Source of the DNA: an uncultured Lachnospiraceae bacterium
GTDB lineage: Bacteria > Bacillota > Clostridia > Lachnospirales > Lachnospiraceae
Length of the DNA: 64,000 bases
Direction of reading: 5' to 3'
Assembly: GCA_944381575.1 (NCBI GenBank)
Contig: CALWLS010000006.1
Span: 62,001 to 126,000, forward strand
Below, piece by piece: positions 1-9,215 of the stretch; position 1 is the stretch's first letter; every line of letters starts with the position of its first letter. A program made the position numbers and the translations under genes. The notes below the pieces were generated by a model that was given only the letters and a program-made list of their open reading frames with translations, was not told the DNA's origin and did no database searches.

Positions 1-1
1 C

Positions 2-643
2 ATCAGCTTTTCCGAATATGTGAGGAACAGGGGCTTAAGCGGAGAGCGTTACCTTAAAATGGTGGGTACCATAACGGTGGATCCGGATTATGTGGATAAT
101 TTTACCGGAGGCAGGTTCAGATCCGTAGGAGGAGGCTGGGGCGATGACTGGATGGCCTATGACGCTTCCAACATAACGGTTTCTAATTTTGAGACGGCCT
201 CAAAGCAGGCCCAGTGCGGGCATGTATCTTGGAGCTATACCTCAAACGGGGCGGGAGGACATAAGGCTGTGTGCAGTTCCTGCGGCTATCAGAAAAACGA
301 AAGTCACAGCATGTCCGGCGGGAAATGCTCGAAATGCGGATATGTGAGCAATATCAGCCTCACAATAAGATATGTCATGACCGGAAGGACAGAAACAGAG
401 ACCATACAGATAGCGCCGGGAGCTTCATACCAGCCAAAGTCATTTACGGGATACCGCAAACCGGCAGGCATTACGGCTCCGCAGTCAGATAAGACCATCG
501 ATATAGTAATGGTACCGATAGTGTATACGCTGACTGACGGAGAGTATACCTACAGTATAAAATATGACGAGAGCTTTCAGCTTCCGGTTAAAGAACCTAA
601 AGGCTATGAACATACGGCTTACAGAGTGGAGGGCGTATCGTAG
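2..643 (+). CDS. Surface/secreted protein, C-terminal part only (5' end outside window)
   Basis: The frame is open to the left edge of the window, so this is the last 213 residues of a longer protein. The visible part starts with a domain I cannot name, then has a small cysteine-rich segment ([25 protein letters not shown], about residues 70-115) that looks like a zinc-ribbon knuckle pair. A beta-rich tail follows with two short repeats ([13 protein letters not shown] and [12 protein letters not shown]), like MucBP or InlB-B type domains of Gram-positive surface proteins. There is no LPXTG or other anchor at the C terminus, so any anchoring would lie upstream. The last 8 codons overlap the 3' end of uvrB on the other strand by 25 bp. 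Function is not assignable; an extracellular binding role is inferred from composition only. Confidence 0.6.
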   Translation: MSFSEYVRNRGLSGERYLKMVGTITVDPDYVDNFTGGRFRSVGGGWGDDWMAYDASNITVSNFETASKQAQCGHVSWSYTSNGAGGHKAVCSSCGYQKNESHSMSGGKCSKCGYVSNISLTIRYVMTGRTETETIQIAPGASYQPKSFTGYRKPAGITAPQSDKTIDIVMVPIVYTLTDGEYTYSIKYDESFQLPVKEPKGYEHTAYRVEGVS

Positions 644-2616
644 ATGGCCTTTCTTACCTCGGTGAGCTTGTCACGCAGAGCTATCGCCTCCTCGAAATTG
701 AGCTCCGCAGCGGCTGCCCTCATACGTTTATTGAGCGTGGTCTCAAGAGCCTTGAGCTCCTTTAAGCTCATGGATTCGATATCCTTTTCGAGGGATTCAC
801 TGGTGCCGGTTTCTACGGCCTTCGATATGGCCATGAGCTCGCGTACGGCCTTCTTTATGGTTTTAGGAGTTATGCCGTGTTCAATGTTGTAGGCGTTCTG
901 AATGCTGCGGCGGCGGTTGGTCTCATCAATGGCCCTTTTCATGGAATCGGTTACGGTATCGGCGTACATGATGACCCGGCCGTTTTCATTTCTTGCCGCG
1001 CGGCCTATGGTCTGGATGAGGGAGGTCTCGCTTCTTAAAAAGCCTTCCTTGTCAGCGTCGAGTATGGCTATAAGCGATACCTCCGGAATGTCGAGGCCTT
1101 CCCTTAACAGGTTGATGCCCACGAGGACGTCGAACACGTCGAGACGCATATCGCGGATTATCTGGCTTCGTTCGAGGGTATCTATATCCGAGTGGAGATA
1201 TCTCACCCTTATGCCTATATCCTGCATGTATTTCGTGAGATCCTCCGCCATCTTTTTGGTGAGGGTGGTTACAAGTACCTTGTCCCCGCGTTTTGTCACC
1301 TGGGATATCTCGCTTACAAGGTCGTCTATCTGGCCCTTTACAGGGTGTATCTCCACCACAGGGTCTAAAAGCCCGGTAGGACGGATGATCTGCTCCGCCC
1401 TTAAAAGCTCATGCTCTGCCTCATAGACATTAGGCGTTGCCGAAACAAACAGCATCTGGTCGATCTTCTGCTCGAATTCCTCAAAATTAAGAGGCCTGTT
1501 GTCAAGGGCTGAAGGAAGCCTGAAGCCGTATTCCACCAGTACGGATTTCCGTGAATGGTCGCCGGCGTACATGCCCCTGACCTGAGGCAGGGTTATATGG
1601 GACTCATCCACTATGATCAGGAAATCCTTTGGAAAATAATCTATCAGTGTGTAAGGCGGCGCCCCTGCGGGCGAACCGGAAAGATGTCTGGAGTAATTTT
1701 CAATGCCTGAGCAGATACCGGTCTCCCTAAGCATCTCTACATCGAAGTTTGTGCGTTCCTCAATGCGCTGGGCTTCGATAAGTTTATCCTCCGACTTGAA
1801 AAACCTGACGCGTTCCTCCATTTCCTTTAAGATCTCATTGCAGGCCCGTTCCATCTGGTCCTTGGGAACGACATAATGGGATGCCGGGAAAACTATGCAG
1901 TGGCTTAATTCGGCGCGGACATGTCCTGTGACGGAATCTATGGAGGTGATGCGGTCCACCTCATCTCCGAAAAACTCTATGCGGTAGGCCTCGCCGCCGG
2001 AATAGGAGGGATATATCTCCAGTACGTCCCCGTGCACCCTGAAGGAGCCTCTCTTAAAATCCATCTCGTTACGGGAGTACTGCATATCCACTAACCTGCG
2101 CATGATATCCCGCATATCCCTGACCTGGCCGGGCCTTAGGGACACGGTCATGTTCTTATAGTCTATGGGGGAGCCGAGGCCGTATATGCAGGATACGGAG
2201 GCAACGATTATGACGTCGTCGCGTTCTGACAGCGCGGCGGTCGCGGAATGCCTGAGCTTATCTATCTCATCATTGATGGCCGAATCCTTTTCTATATAGG
2301 TATCGGTAGACGGGACATAAGCCTCAGGCTGGTAATAATCATAATAGGACACAAAATACTCCACCGCGTTTTCAGGAAAAAACTCCTTGAATTCACCGTA
2401 GAGCTGTGCTGCAAGAGTTTTGTTATGGGCGATGACGAGGGTAGGACGTCCAAGCTCCTTTATGACGTTCGCCATGGTAAATGTCTTACCGGAGCCGGTG
2501 GCGCCAAGGAGCGTCTCAAACTGGTTGCCGGCCCTGAACCCGTCCACAAGCTGTTTTATCGCCTGGGGCTGATCGCCCGTAGGCTCATATTCGGAATGTA
2601 AAATAAAATCTGCCAT
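619..2616 (-). CDS. uvrB: UvrABC system protein B
   Basis: UvrB is the damage-verifying helicase-like subunit of nucleotide excision repair; it is loaded by UvrA and then recruits UvrC. The 665-residue product begins [20 protein letters not shown] and has Walker A GATGSGKT (38-45), the aromatic beta-hairpin region [14 protein letters not shown] that clamps DNA, the [10 protein letters not shown] Walker B box, helicase motif QTIGRAARN near the C-terminal third, and a terminal UVR domain ([12 protein letters not shown]) for UvrC contact. Length is normal for the family. The open frame runs on upstream to 3147, but that extension lies antisense to gpmI and has no UvrB similarity, so I use the ATG at 2616. 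It is divergent from gpmI with a 90-bp gap. Its stop overlaps the end of the convergent surface-protein gene. Confidence 0.97.
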   Translation of the reverse strand: MADFILHSEYEPTGDQPQAIKQLVDGFRAGNQFETLLGATGSGKTFTMANVIKELGRPTLVIAHNKTLAAQLYGEFKEFFPENAVEYFVSYYDYYQPEAYVPSTDTYIEKDSAINDEIDKLRHSATAALSERDDVIIVASVSCIYGLGSPIDYKNMTVSLRPGQVRDMRDIMRRLVDMQYSRNEMDFKRGSFRVHGDVLEIYPSYSGGEAYRIEFFGDEVDRITSIDSVTGHVRAELSHCIVFPASHYVVPKDQMERACNEILKEMEERVRFFKSEDKLIEAQRIEERTNFDVEMLRETGICSGIENYSRHLSGSPAGAPPYTLIDYFPKDFLIIVDESHITLPQVRGMYAGDHSRKSVLVEYGFRLPSALDNRPLNFEEFEQKIDQMLFVSATPNVYEAEHELLRAEQIIRPTGLLDPVVEIHPVKGQIDDLVSEISQVTKRGDKVLVTTLTKKMAEDLTKYMQDIGIRVRYLHSDIDTLERSQIIRDMRLDVFDVLVGINLLREGLDIPEVSLIAILDADKEGFLRSETSLIQTIGRAARNENGRVIMYADTVTDSMKRAIDETNRRRSIQNAYNIEHGITPKTIKKAVRELMAISKAVETGTSESLEKDIESMSLKELKALETTLNKRMRAAAAELNFEEAIALRDKLTEVRKAIYDTPSTL

Positions 2617-2656
2617 AAAAATAAGTATAACATAACGGATTGCTTTAAAATATATG

Positions 2657-2704
2657 CTTTTGTAAATTCTGCTGTCTGATATAATCAGAGCATATGGAGG
2701 TGGG
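2657..2704 (+). promoter_or_regulatory. Sigma-A promoter and ribosome binding site of gpmI
   Basis: CTTTTG (2657-2662), a 17-bp spacer and a perfect TATAAT (2680-2685) precede GGAGGTGG (2697-2704) and the ATG at 2707. The expected transcription start lies only a few bases before the ribosome binding site, so the leader is very short. A TATACT-like -10 for divergent uvrB is visible on the minus strand around 2625-2630, without a clear -35. Confidence 0.65.
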
Positions 2705-2706
2705 CC

Positions 2707-4260
2707 ATGAATAAAAAACCGGCGGTACTGCTTATATTGGATGGACTCGGACTCAGAGAGGAAAAGGAAGGAAACGCCGTAGCGGCGGCAAGGACTCCTG
2801 TCCTTGACAGACTGATGGCTGACTGTCCGTTTGTAAAGGGATATGCATCGGGTGAAAGCGTCGGGCTTCCCGGGGGACAGATGGGTAATTCCGAGGTCGG
2901 CCATCTTAATATGGGCGCGGGAAGGATCATATATCAGGAGCTTACGCATATCACTAACTGTATAAAGGACGGCAGTTTTTTTGAGATACCTGAATTTAAG
3001 GAATGTATCGAAAACTGCAGAAAATACGGTTCTGATCTGCATCTGTTCGGCCTGCTTTCGGATGGAGGCGTACACAGCCACATCGGGCATCTGTACGGCC
3101 TGCTTGAGCTCGCGCGTAAAAACAACATAAAAAATGTATTCGTACACTGCTTTATGGATGGAAGGGATACTCCTCCGGAAAGCGGGATAAACTATATAAG
3201 AGCCCTCGAGTCAGAAATGGACAGGATAGGAGTCGGCAGGATAGCCTCTGTTATCGGCAGATACTACGCCATGGACAGGGACAAAAACTATGACAGGACA
3301 GAGAAAGCCTACAGGGCTCTTGTCATGGGAGAGGGCGTAAAGGCCGGTTCAGCCGAGGAGGCCGTTCTTGATTCCTACAGAAACGGCGTTACGGATGAGT
3401 TCATACTTCCTACAGTGATCATGGACGGGGACAGGCCGACGGCCGTGATAAAGGAACATGATTCAGTAATATTCTTTAATTTCAGGCCCGACAGGGCAAG
3501 ACAGATAACGAGGGCCTTCTGTGACGAGGATTTCCCGTATTTTGACAGGGGAAATGAAAAAAGAGGGCCAAGGGTGGATTATGTCTGCTTTACAGATTAT
3601 GACGAGACAATAACGGATAAAGGGGTGGCATTCAAAAAGACCTGTCCGGCCAATACCTTCGGCGAGTATATATCGTCCCTTGGAAAAAGGCAGCTCCGCA
3701 TAGCGGAAACGGAGAAATACGCCCATGTTACATTTTTCTTTAATGGAGGCAGGGAGGAGCCTTACGAGTTTGAGGACAGGATACTGATACCTTCAAGGAA
3801 GGATGTGGCCACCTATGATCTGCTTCCGGAAATGAGCGCCTATCAGGTGTGCGACAAGCTCTGCGACGCCATAGAGCACGGCGGTTATGACGCGGTGATC
3901 TGCAATTTGGCCAACCCTGACATGGTTGGACATACCGGCGTTATGGAAGCGGCAATAAAGGCCGTAGAGGTGGTGGACGAATGCCTTGGAAGGATATGCA
4001 GCTCAGTAAAGAGAGCAGGAGGCGTCATGTTTATATGCGCCGATCACGGTAATGTGGATACCATGGTCTATCCTGGCACAGACAGGCCTCACACCTCCCA
4101 TACCACAAGCCCGGTGCCTTTTATCCTCTATAACGCCGATAAAGAGCTCAGCTTAAGGGAAGGCGGAGTGCTGTCGGATATAGCTCCTACCATGCTCGAG
4201 CTTATGGGGCTTGATAAGCCGGCGGAAATGACGGCGGGATCGCTTATAATCAGAAAATAA
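2707..4260 (+). CDS. gpmI: 2,3-bisphosphoglycerate-independent phosphoglycerate mutase
   Basis: Interconverts 3- and 2-phosphoglycerate in glycolysis; cytosolic, Mn2+-dependent, alkaline-phosphatase superfamily. The 517-residue length is typical. Visible signatures are LLILDGLG (8-15, metal aspartate), the phospho-acceptor serine in [13 protein letters not shown] (Ser62), [36 protein letters not shown] for the substrate phosphate, [20 protein letters not shown] and [11 protein letters not shown]. The start is fixed by GGAGGTGG seven bases upstream. It has its own promoter and is followed by a strong hairpin, so it is probably monocistronic. The usual Firmicute neighbours (gap, pgk, tpiA) are not here. 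Confidence 0.97.
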   Translation: MNKKPAVLLILDGLGLREEKEGNAVAAARTPVLDRLMADCPFVKGYASGESVGLPGGQMGNSEVGHLNMGAGRIIYQELTHITNCIKDGSFFEIPEFKECIENCRKYGSDLHLFGLLSDGGVHSHIGHLYGLLELARKNNIKNVFVHCFMDGRDTPPESGINYIRALESEMDRIGVGRIASVIGRYYAMDRDKNYDRTEKAYRALVMGEGVKAGSAEEAVLDSYRNGVTDEFILPTVIMDGDRPTAVIKEHDSVIFFNFRPDRARQITRAFCDEDFPYFDRGNEKRGPRVDYVCFTDYDETITDKGVAFKKTCPANTFGEYISSLGKRQLRIAETEKYAHVTFFFNGGREEPYEFEDRILIPSRKDVATYDLLPEMSAYQVCDKLCDAIEHGGYDAVICNLANPDMVGHTGVMEAAIKAVEVVDECLGRICSSVKRAGGVMFICADHGNVDTMVYPGTDRPHTSHTTSPVPFILYNADKELSLREGGVLSDIAPTMLELMGLDKPAEMTAGSLIIRK

Positions 4261-4276
4261 TTTCAGCAGGAGCCTG

Positions 4277-4324
4277 TAAAAACAGACCGCCTTATCATTC
4301 TATATCTTAAGGCATCTGTTTTTA
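4277..4324 (+). terminator. Long hairpin downstream of gpmI
   Basis: TAAAAACAGA-CC-GCCTTA (4277-4294) pairs with TAAGGC-A-TCTGTTTTTA (4308-4324) around a 13-nt loop. The stem is about 16 bp with one internal bulge, and the 3' arm carries the T-run. It can act on either strand because of the A-tract/T-tract ends. It probably ends gpmI transcription ahead of comEC. Confidence 0.7.
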
Positions 4325-4456
4325 TGGGCCCGGGTCGTTACTTTGAGGCTATCAATTACTCATTTTTCAGAATGTTTTGATTTTCCGTCTTTATAAGGCG
4401 GATGCTGCTTTTCTCAAGCCTGTTCAGGCGTTTATCAGAATCTTTAAAATTTAAAA

Positions 4457-6742
4457 ATGAAAAGACCGGTATTTATGGCTGCGGTAATGGCAGCGGCAGG
4501 AGTACTGTGCGGGATCAGCGAAGCTCCGGGCCTGATAAGGCTTATGGCTTTTATTTCGGCGCTTTTATTTACAGCCTTCTATATTGATAAGGACATGCGG
4601 GACTTAAGAAAGAGGCCGGTAAGATACATAAGGTCGATAAGCCTCGGCCTTGTGTTTTTTATATTTCTTATAAGGGGAGCCGTGGTATGTCAGGGGTTAA
4701 ATGACAGCGGGAGCCTTGAGTTTTTTTCAGGCTTTGAGCCGACAGTTCCAGGACAGTTTGATTACGGGACCTACCTTAAGTCCATGGGAGTAGGTACTGA
4801 AGCTGAATATGAAGCATTTATGGATGAAAAAGAAAACGGTTCGGATTCATTTGCCGGCAGGGTCAGGGATAAGCTTTCGCGGGAAATAGACGAGGCGGTG
4901 CCGGCAGGGGACGCCGGACTGTACAGGGCCATACTGCTTGGAGATAAGGAAGGCCTTGATGAGGAAACGGAAGAGCTGTATCAGAAGGCCGGGATAGCGC
5001 ATATACTGGCGGTAAGCGGCCTGCACACAGGGATAATAGGCATGGGCTTTTACAAAATGTCCGTAAGACTCGGGCTTGGAAAGCGCCCGGCTGGGATCAT
5101 TTCATCGATGCTCCTCTTATTTTACATGAATATGTGCGGCATGCAGAGCTCAGTGATGCGGGCGGCGGTAATGCTCATTTTAAGCTTTGCGGCGGCCGTG
5201 GGCTTCAGGAGCTATGATATGCGGACCGCCCTGTCCTTTTCATTCCTCATCATACTTTTCTGGAGGCCCTATCAGATATTGTTCAGCGGCTTTCAGCTGT
5301 CCTTTGCGGCCGTAGCCGCCATAACATTTGCGGGAAATGAACTTATACGGGGGATAGAAAGGCTTAAGGCAAAGGGGAAAAATTCCGGAAGACATAAATA
5401 TATCTCAGGAAGATACAGGCTTAAGGGATACGTTAAGACCGTACTAATAAGCCTTTCCATACAGCTTGTCATGCTCCCGATACTTGCCTGGAATTTTTTC
5501 ACATTTCCTGTATACGGCATACTCATTAATTTTATAGTCATTCCGCTTATGGGCCTGATTGTGATGTCAGGAATGGCGATGCTGTTTTTTGCCCTGCTTT
5601 TGGACATTGCGGGTCTCCCGGGGACCATTGCCTCATTGGCCTCCGCTACGGGACACTATCTGCTGCTGTTTTATAAGCTTTTATGTGAATGGAGCCTCAG
5701 GCTTCCCGGGGCTGTAATGGTTACAGGAAGGCCGTCTATAAAACAGATCATACTTTATTATCTGCTGCTGATCCTGATGATACTCATGATAAAGAAAGCT
5801 CATAAAAAGACGGCTGCCGTTACGGCGGCCATCGTCATGCTCATTAATGCGGCTTTGCTTAAGGCATATGACACTGAAAGGTTTTATGTAGCGGCGATAG
5901 ATGTGGGACAGGGTGACGGATTTGTCATAAAGGCATACGACAGGTATCTGACCGTGGATATGGGCTCCTCCTCCAACTTAAGCCTCGGGGAAAGGGTGAT
6001 AGAACCGTATCTATTGTCAAAACGCATAACGGCTATAGACCTTGCTGTGGTGAGCCATGCGGATCAGGACCATATCAGCGGGATAAGCTATTTATTAAAT
6101 GAAAGCGAGTATATCGATGTAAGCCTGCTGGCGCTGCCGGAGGCTGCCGCGGATAATGAGAAATACGACGGGCTGAAACAGTCCATGGCAAAAGCGGGAG
6201 GCGGCATAGCTTATCTTACCGGCCTTGAACGGATATTTGAGTACAGGGACGTGAAGCTTACATGCATCTATGGAGGGAGTGCTGATGCGAATGACGCCAA
6301 CAGACATTCTTCCATACTGCTGTTGGAAAAGGGAGACGGGTTTTCGATGCTTTTTACCGGGGACGCCGGAGTGGAGGATGAGGCCGTCATCGCAGGGCTG
6401 TATAAGGAGTATGAGGAGCTTTCAAATGAGCAGCTTTCAGGGGAGAAAATTTCAGGAGAAAAGCCTTCAGAAGGGAAATTTATCGGGAATGAAAAGGAAA
6501 CAGGGATAACGGTATTAAAGGCGGGCCATCACGGAAGCGCTACCTCCACCTCAGAGCTGCTGCTGGATACGGTGAACCCCTCAGTGGTCCTTTTATCCTA
6601 TGGCAAAAACAACAGATACGGGCATCCTGCGGCAGAAACACTTTCACGCATCGAAAAAAGAGGAATACCGGCAATATCCACCTGCAAAAACGGGACTCTT
6701 ATCATTACAGAAGACGGGATAAGGCCTGCGATGACTAAGTGA
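4457..6742 (+). CDS. comEC: ComEC/Rec2-type DNA uptake channel protein
   Basis: Polytopic membrane protein proposed to form the channel that carries single-stranded DNA into the cytoplasm during natural transformation. The 761 residues contain N-terminal membrane helices, a short DUF4131-like segment (PGQFDYGTYLKSMGVG), the Competence core (LLGDKEGLDEETEELYQKAG, IAHILAVSGLHTGII) with many helices from about 190 to 470, and a C-terminal metallo-beta-lactamase domain starting AIDVGQGDGF. The latter has SHADQDHISG (about 532-541), LFTGDAG and KAGHHGSAT. Between the last two motifs lies a loop of imperfect five-residue SGEK-like repeats (about 655-676). The start ATG at 4457 is the first in frame after a stop at 4394 but lacks a good ribosome binding site. 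Clostridia commonly keep comEC without proven competence. Confidence 0.92.
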   Translation: MKRPVFMAAVMAAAGVLCGISEAPGLIRLMAFISALLFTAFYIDKDMRDLRKRPVRYIRSISLGLVFFIFLIRGAVVCQGLNDSGSLEFFSGFEPTVPGQFDYGTYLKSMGVGTEAEYEAFMDEKENGSDSFAGRVRDKLSREIDEAVPAGDAGLYRAILLGDKEGLDEETEELYQKAGIAHILAVSGLHTGIIGMGFYKMSVRLGLGKRPAGIISSMLLLFYMNMCGMQSSVMRAAVMLILSFAAAVGFRSYDMRTALSFSFLIILFWRPYQILFSGFQLSFAAVAAITFAGNELIRGIERLKAKGKNSGRHKYISGRYRLKGYVKTVLISLSIQLVMLPILAWNFFTFPVYGILINFIVIPLMGLIVMSGMAMLFFALLLDIAGLPGTIASLASATGHYLLLFYKLLCEWSLRLPGAVMVTGRPSIKQIILYYLLLILMILMIKKAHKKTAAVTAAIVMLINAALLKAYDTERFYVAAIDVGQGDGFVIKAYDRYLTVDMGSSSNLSLGERVIEPYLLSKRITAIDLAVVSHADQDHISGISYLLNESEYIDVSLLALPEAAADNEKYDGLKQSMAKAGGGIAYLTGLERIFEYRDVKLTCIYGGSADANDANRHSSILLLEKGDGFSMLFTGDAGVEDEAVIAGLYKEYEELSNEQLSGEKISGEKPSEGKFIGNEKETGITVLKAGHHGSATSTSELLLDTVNPSVVLLSYGKNNRYGHPAAETLSRIEKRGIPAISTCKNGTLIITEDGIRPAMTK

Positions 6743-6773
6743 CATTTATATTCTGATATTATCTCAGATCATT

Positions 6774-6826
6774 AAGGCACGGGCTGACATAAGGACGGCA
6801 TGATGATATAATTATCCATGTGCCTT
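6774..6826 (+). promoter_or_regulatory. Promoter flanked by inverted repeat, upstream of yggS-holA
   Basis: CTGACA (6784-6789), 17-bp spacer and TATAAT (6807-6812) form a good sigma-A promoter. AAGGCAC (6774-6780) and GTGCCTT (6820-6826) are exact inverted repeats that bracket it almost symmetrically. The bracket could be a repressor site or a weak hairpin; the promoter itself is the firmer call. Confidence 0.6.
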
Positions 6827-6904
6827 CCAGGCTCATATGCAGGGCAGGCTCGAACATTTAAGATTTACATATACGAGATTTTGCTTTTACGGGGAGATGA
6901 TTAG

Positions 6905-7603
6905 ATGAGCAGGATCACTGACAATATCGATCATGTTGAAAAAAAGATAGCGGAAGCCTGTGAGAGGGCAGGCAGGCCAAGGGAGAGCGTGCAGCTCATA
7001 GCAGTCAGCAAGACCAAGCCGGTGCCGGATCTTATGGAGGCGCTGAACTATGGACATAATGTTTTTGGAGAGAATAAGGTCCAGGAGATCAGGGATAAGG
7101 TGGAGGCCATGGGCACTGAAGGTATCCACTGGCATATGATAGGCCACCTTCAGGCCAATAAGGTGAAGTACCTCATTGGGGTCGTGGATCTGATACATTC
7201 CGTGGATAACGACAAGCTTGCGGCAGAGATAGAAAAGCAGGCGGCAAAGCATGATGTAGTCATGGACGTGCTTTGCGAGGTCAATATGGCCGGCGAGGAG
7301 ACAAAATTCGGACTTAAGCCGGAGGAGACCATGGATTTTGTAAAAAGGATATCTGAGCTCCCTCATCTTAAGGTCAGGGGACTTATGACCATTGCGCCTT
7401 ATACTGAGGACCCGGAGTCCAACAGAGTGTATTTTAAGGGGCTCAGGGAGCTTAAGGACAGGATAAACGCGGAGCATATCCCGGGAGTGGATATGGATAC
7501 TCTATCCATGGGCATGACGGGAGACTATGAGGTCGCCATAGAGGAAGGCGCCACTCTTGTAAGGGTAGGCACGGGAATATTCGGAGAAAGGCATTATGCC
7601 TGA
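6905..7603 (+). CDS. yggS: YggS/PROSC-family pyridoxal-phosphate homeostasis protein
   Basis: PLP-binding alpha/beta-barrel protein (COG0325) that controls free PLP and affects amino-acid balance; no enzymatic activity is established. The 232 residues show the PLP lysine in LIAVSKTKP (Lys36), NVFGENKVQE, WHMIGHLQANK, LCEVNMAGEETKFGL, VRGLMTIAP and the phosphate loop LSMGMTGDYEVAIEEGATLVR. GGGGAG (6892-6897) sets the start at 6905. In many Firmicutes yggS sits beside sepF and ylm genes in the division cluster; here it stands alone with holA, with which it overlaps by 8 bp, so the two are translationally coupled. Confidence 0.95.
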   Translation: MSRITDNIDHVEKKIAEACERAGRPRESVQLIAVSKTKPVPDLMEALNYGHNVFGENKVQEIRDKVEAMGTEGIHWHMIGHLQANKVKYLIGVVDLIHSVDNDKLAAEIEKQAAKHDVVMDVLCEVNMAGEETKFGLKPEETMDFVKRISELPHLKVRGLMTIAPYTEDPESNRVYFKGLRELKDRINAEHIPGVDMDTLSMGMTGDYEVAIEEGATLVRVGTGIFGERHYA

Positions 7604-8690
7604 GCCTTCAAAGCATAAAAATCTTATACTTATCTGCGGCAGAGAGGATCTGTTAAGAGAAAACAAAAGGGACGAGCTGCTAAAGCTGTACAAGGCTTAC
7701 GGCAGCATGAATTTCAATGCCTTTTCCGGAAGCTCCATAGATCTTTTGGAGATAAGACGGCTTATCGATACCGTGCCAATGTTTGAGGATAAGAGAAAGA
7801 TACTTATTACGGACTCAGGGCTCTTTAAGAGATCGGGAAAAGCCGCGGCAAAAAATGATGATGCAGCGGATGAGGAAGAGGATGCAGCTATAACGGAAAC
7901 CGCTGCAGCGGAAGCGGCGGATGCATGGCGCGGCAGTATTCAGGAGGGAGATCCGAGAGAAACATTTTCGGACATACCGGACAGCACCGTGGTCATATTC
8001 TGTGAGCGCAGCGTAGACGCCTCAAGTCCAATGTACAAATTCCTGCAGAAGCAGGGAGAGGTATTCAGGTTTGACAGCTCAGGAGAAAAGCGGGGAGCCG
8101 ACAGGAAGAAAAACGAATCCGACATACGCAGATGGGCCCTTGAATACCTTAAGAGAGAAAAAAGGGATATCGGAGGTATTGAGCTTAACCGGCTTTTACA
8201 GATAACGGGCTACGATATGATGAATCTTTCCACGGAGCTGGAAAAGCTCGTATGCTATACCATGGCAAAGCCGGCGGGCTACAGGATCACGTCGGCGGAC
8301 ATCGACGGGATAACCTCCCGCACGCTGTCGGACAGGGTTTTTTCCATGATAGATCTTAAGCTGAAAGGAAGGACCGCCGAAGCCCTTAAGGTATTGGAGG
8401 AGCTGTTTGCGGTAAAGACGCCTCCAATGAAGGTGCTTTACCTCCTTGTAAGGCAGTATGAGCAGGCCTTATGCGTAAGGGAGTGCCTGTCCGCGGGCAT
8501 GAGCGATGCCGCGGTATTATCCAGGATGGAGCTCAGGGACTGGCAGCTTAAGCAGATAAAGGAGCAGATAAGAGGCGTCGGTGCGGATGAGCTTAAGGCA
8601 AGGCTTGAAAACGCGGCGGAGACGGAGTACAGGGTAAAGCGCGGAGATCTCCCGGACAGGCTCGCGGTGGAGCTGATGGTGATACAGTGA
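7596..8690 (+). CDS. holA: DNA polymerase III delta subunit
   Basis: Clamp-loader subunit that opens the beta sliding clamp during replication. The 364 residues fit HolA: N-terminal AAA-like fold without a working Walker A (LILICGREDLLRENKRDEL), LIDTVPMFEDKRKILI, then DSTVVIFCERSVD, and a helical C-terminal collar domain (VFSMIDLKLKGRTAEALKVL, LYLLVRQYEQAL). An acidic Ala/Glu/Asp-rich insertion (about residues 85-115) interrupts the N-terminal domain and is not part of the conserved fold. The gene overlaps yggS and is followed by rpsT, a holA-rpsT order common in Firmicutes. Confidence 0.93.
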   Translation: MPEPSKHKNLILICGREDLLRENKRDELLKLYKAYGSMNFNAFSGSSIDLLEIRRLIDTVPMFEDKRKILITDSGLFKRSGKAAAKNDDAADEEEDAAITETAAAEAADAWRGSIQEGDPRETFSDIPDSTVVIFCERSVDASSPMYKFLQKQGEVFRFDSSGEKRGADRKKNESDIRRWALEYLKREKRDIGGIELNRLLQITGYDMMNLSTELEKLVCYTMAKPAGYRITSADIDGITSRTLSDRVFSMIDLKLKGRTAEALKVLEELFAVKTPPMKVLYLLVRQYEQALCVRECLSAGMSDAAVLSRMELRDWQLKQIKEQIRGVGADELKARLENAAETEYRVKRGDLPDRLAVELMVIQ

Positions 8691-8764
8691 GCTAAGGTTT
8701 CCGGCGATTTAAAGGGGACCGCTAAAAATACAAAATAAAATCACTTTAAAGGCGATTTCATGCC

Positions 8765-8793
8765 TTGACACGGAGAGAGTTTATATATAGAAT
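8765..8793 (+). promoter_or_regulatory. Strong promoter of rpsT
   Basis: Consensus TTGACA (8765-8770), 17-bp spacer and TAGAAT (8788-8793). The transcript would carry a leader of about 70 nt before the TTG start; no convincing stem was seen in it. Confidence 0.75.
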
Positions 8794-8869
8794 GTCTATG
8801 TTTGCACAAAACTGTCCGTGTCCGGGATTAGTGGAAACATCTAAAATTGGAAGAAGGAGGTGTAACACA

Positions 8870-9133
8870 TTGGCAAACATTAAATCAGCTAAGAAAAGAG
8901 TGCTTGTAGCTCAGACAAGAGCAGATCGCAATAAAGCTATCAGATCAAAGGTTAAGACTTATGTGAAGAAGGTACTTGCTGCTATCGACGCTAATGACAA
9001 GGCAGCAGCCGAGGCCGCACTTAAGGTAGCGATCTCAGAGATCGATAAGGCCCAGACCAAGGGAGTATATCACGCAAATACAGCATCCAGAAAGGTTTCA
9101 AGACTTTCAAAGGCTGTTTCTTCAATGCAGTGA
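8870..9133 (+). CDS. rpsT: 30S ribosomal protein S20
   Basis: Small basic protein that binds 16S rRNA early in 30S assembly. The 87-residue product reads ANIKSAKKRVLVAQTRADRN and continues with the usual helical, lysine-rich pattern, ending near KVSRLSKAVSSMQ. Translation starts at a TTG codon (8870) placed 9 nt after AAGGAGG (8854-8860). The frame stays open upstream to 8765, but that part overlaps the promoter and has no S20 similarity. Its own strong promoter and terminator make it a single-gene unit. TTG starts are also known in other bacterial rpsT genes, where they limit expression. Confidence 0.96.
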   Translation: MANIKSAKKRVLVAQTRADRNKAIRSKVKTYVKKVLAAIDANDKAAAEAALKVAISEIDKAQTKGVYHANTASRKVSRLSKAVSSMQ

Positions 9134-9160
9134 TCTTGAATTTGATCTTTAATATTATGG

Positions 9161-9195
9161 AGCCCCCGGGAATAACCCACCCGAGGGCTTTTATT
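9161..9195 (+). terminator. Rho-independent terminator of rpsT
   Basis: AGCCCCCGGG (9161-9170) pairs with CCCGAGGGCT (9180-9189) with one mismatch, 9-nt loop, followed by TTTTATTA. Confidence 0.9.
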
Positions 9196-9215
9196 AGCTA
9201 AATGAACAGGCGGAT

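Noticed and set aside
2617-3147. Upstream extension of uvrB to 842 residues
   Set aside because: It lies antisense to gpmI and has no UvrB sequence; the standard UvrB start is at 2616.
8765-8869. 35-residue N-terminal extension of S20
   Set aside because: The extension begins in the -35 box, and AAGGAGG directs the TTG at 8870.
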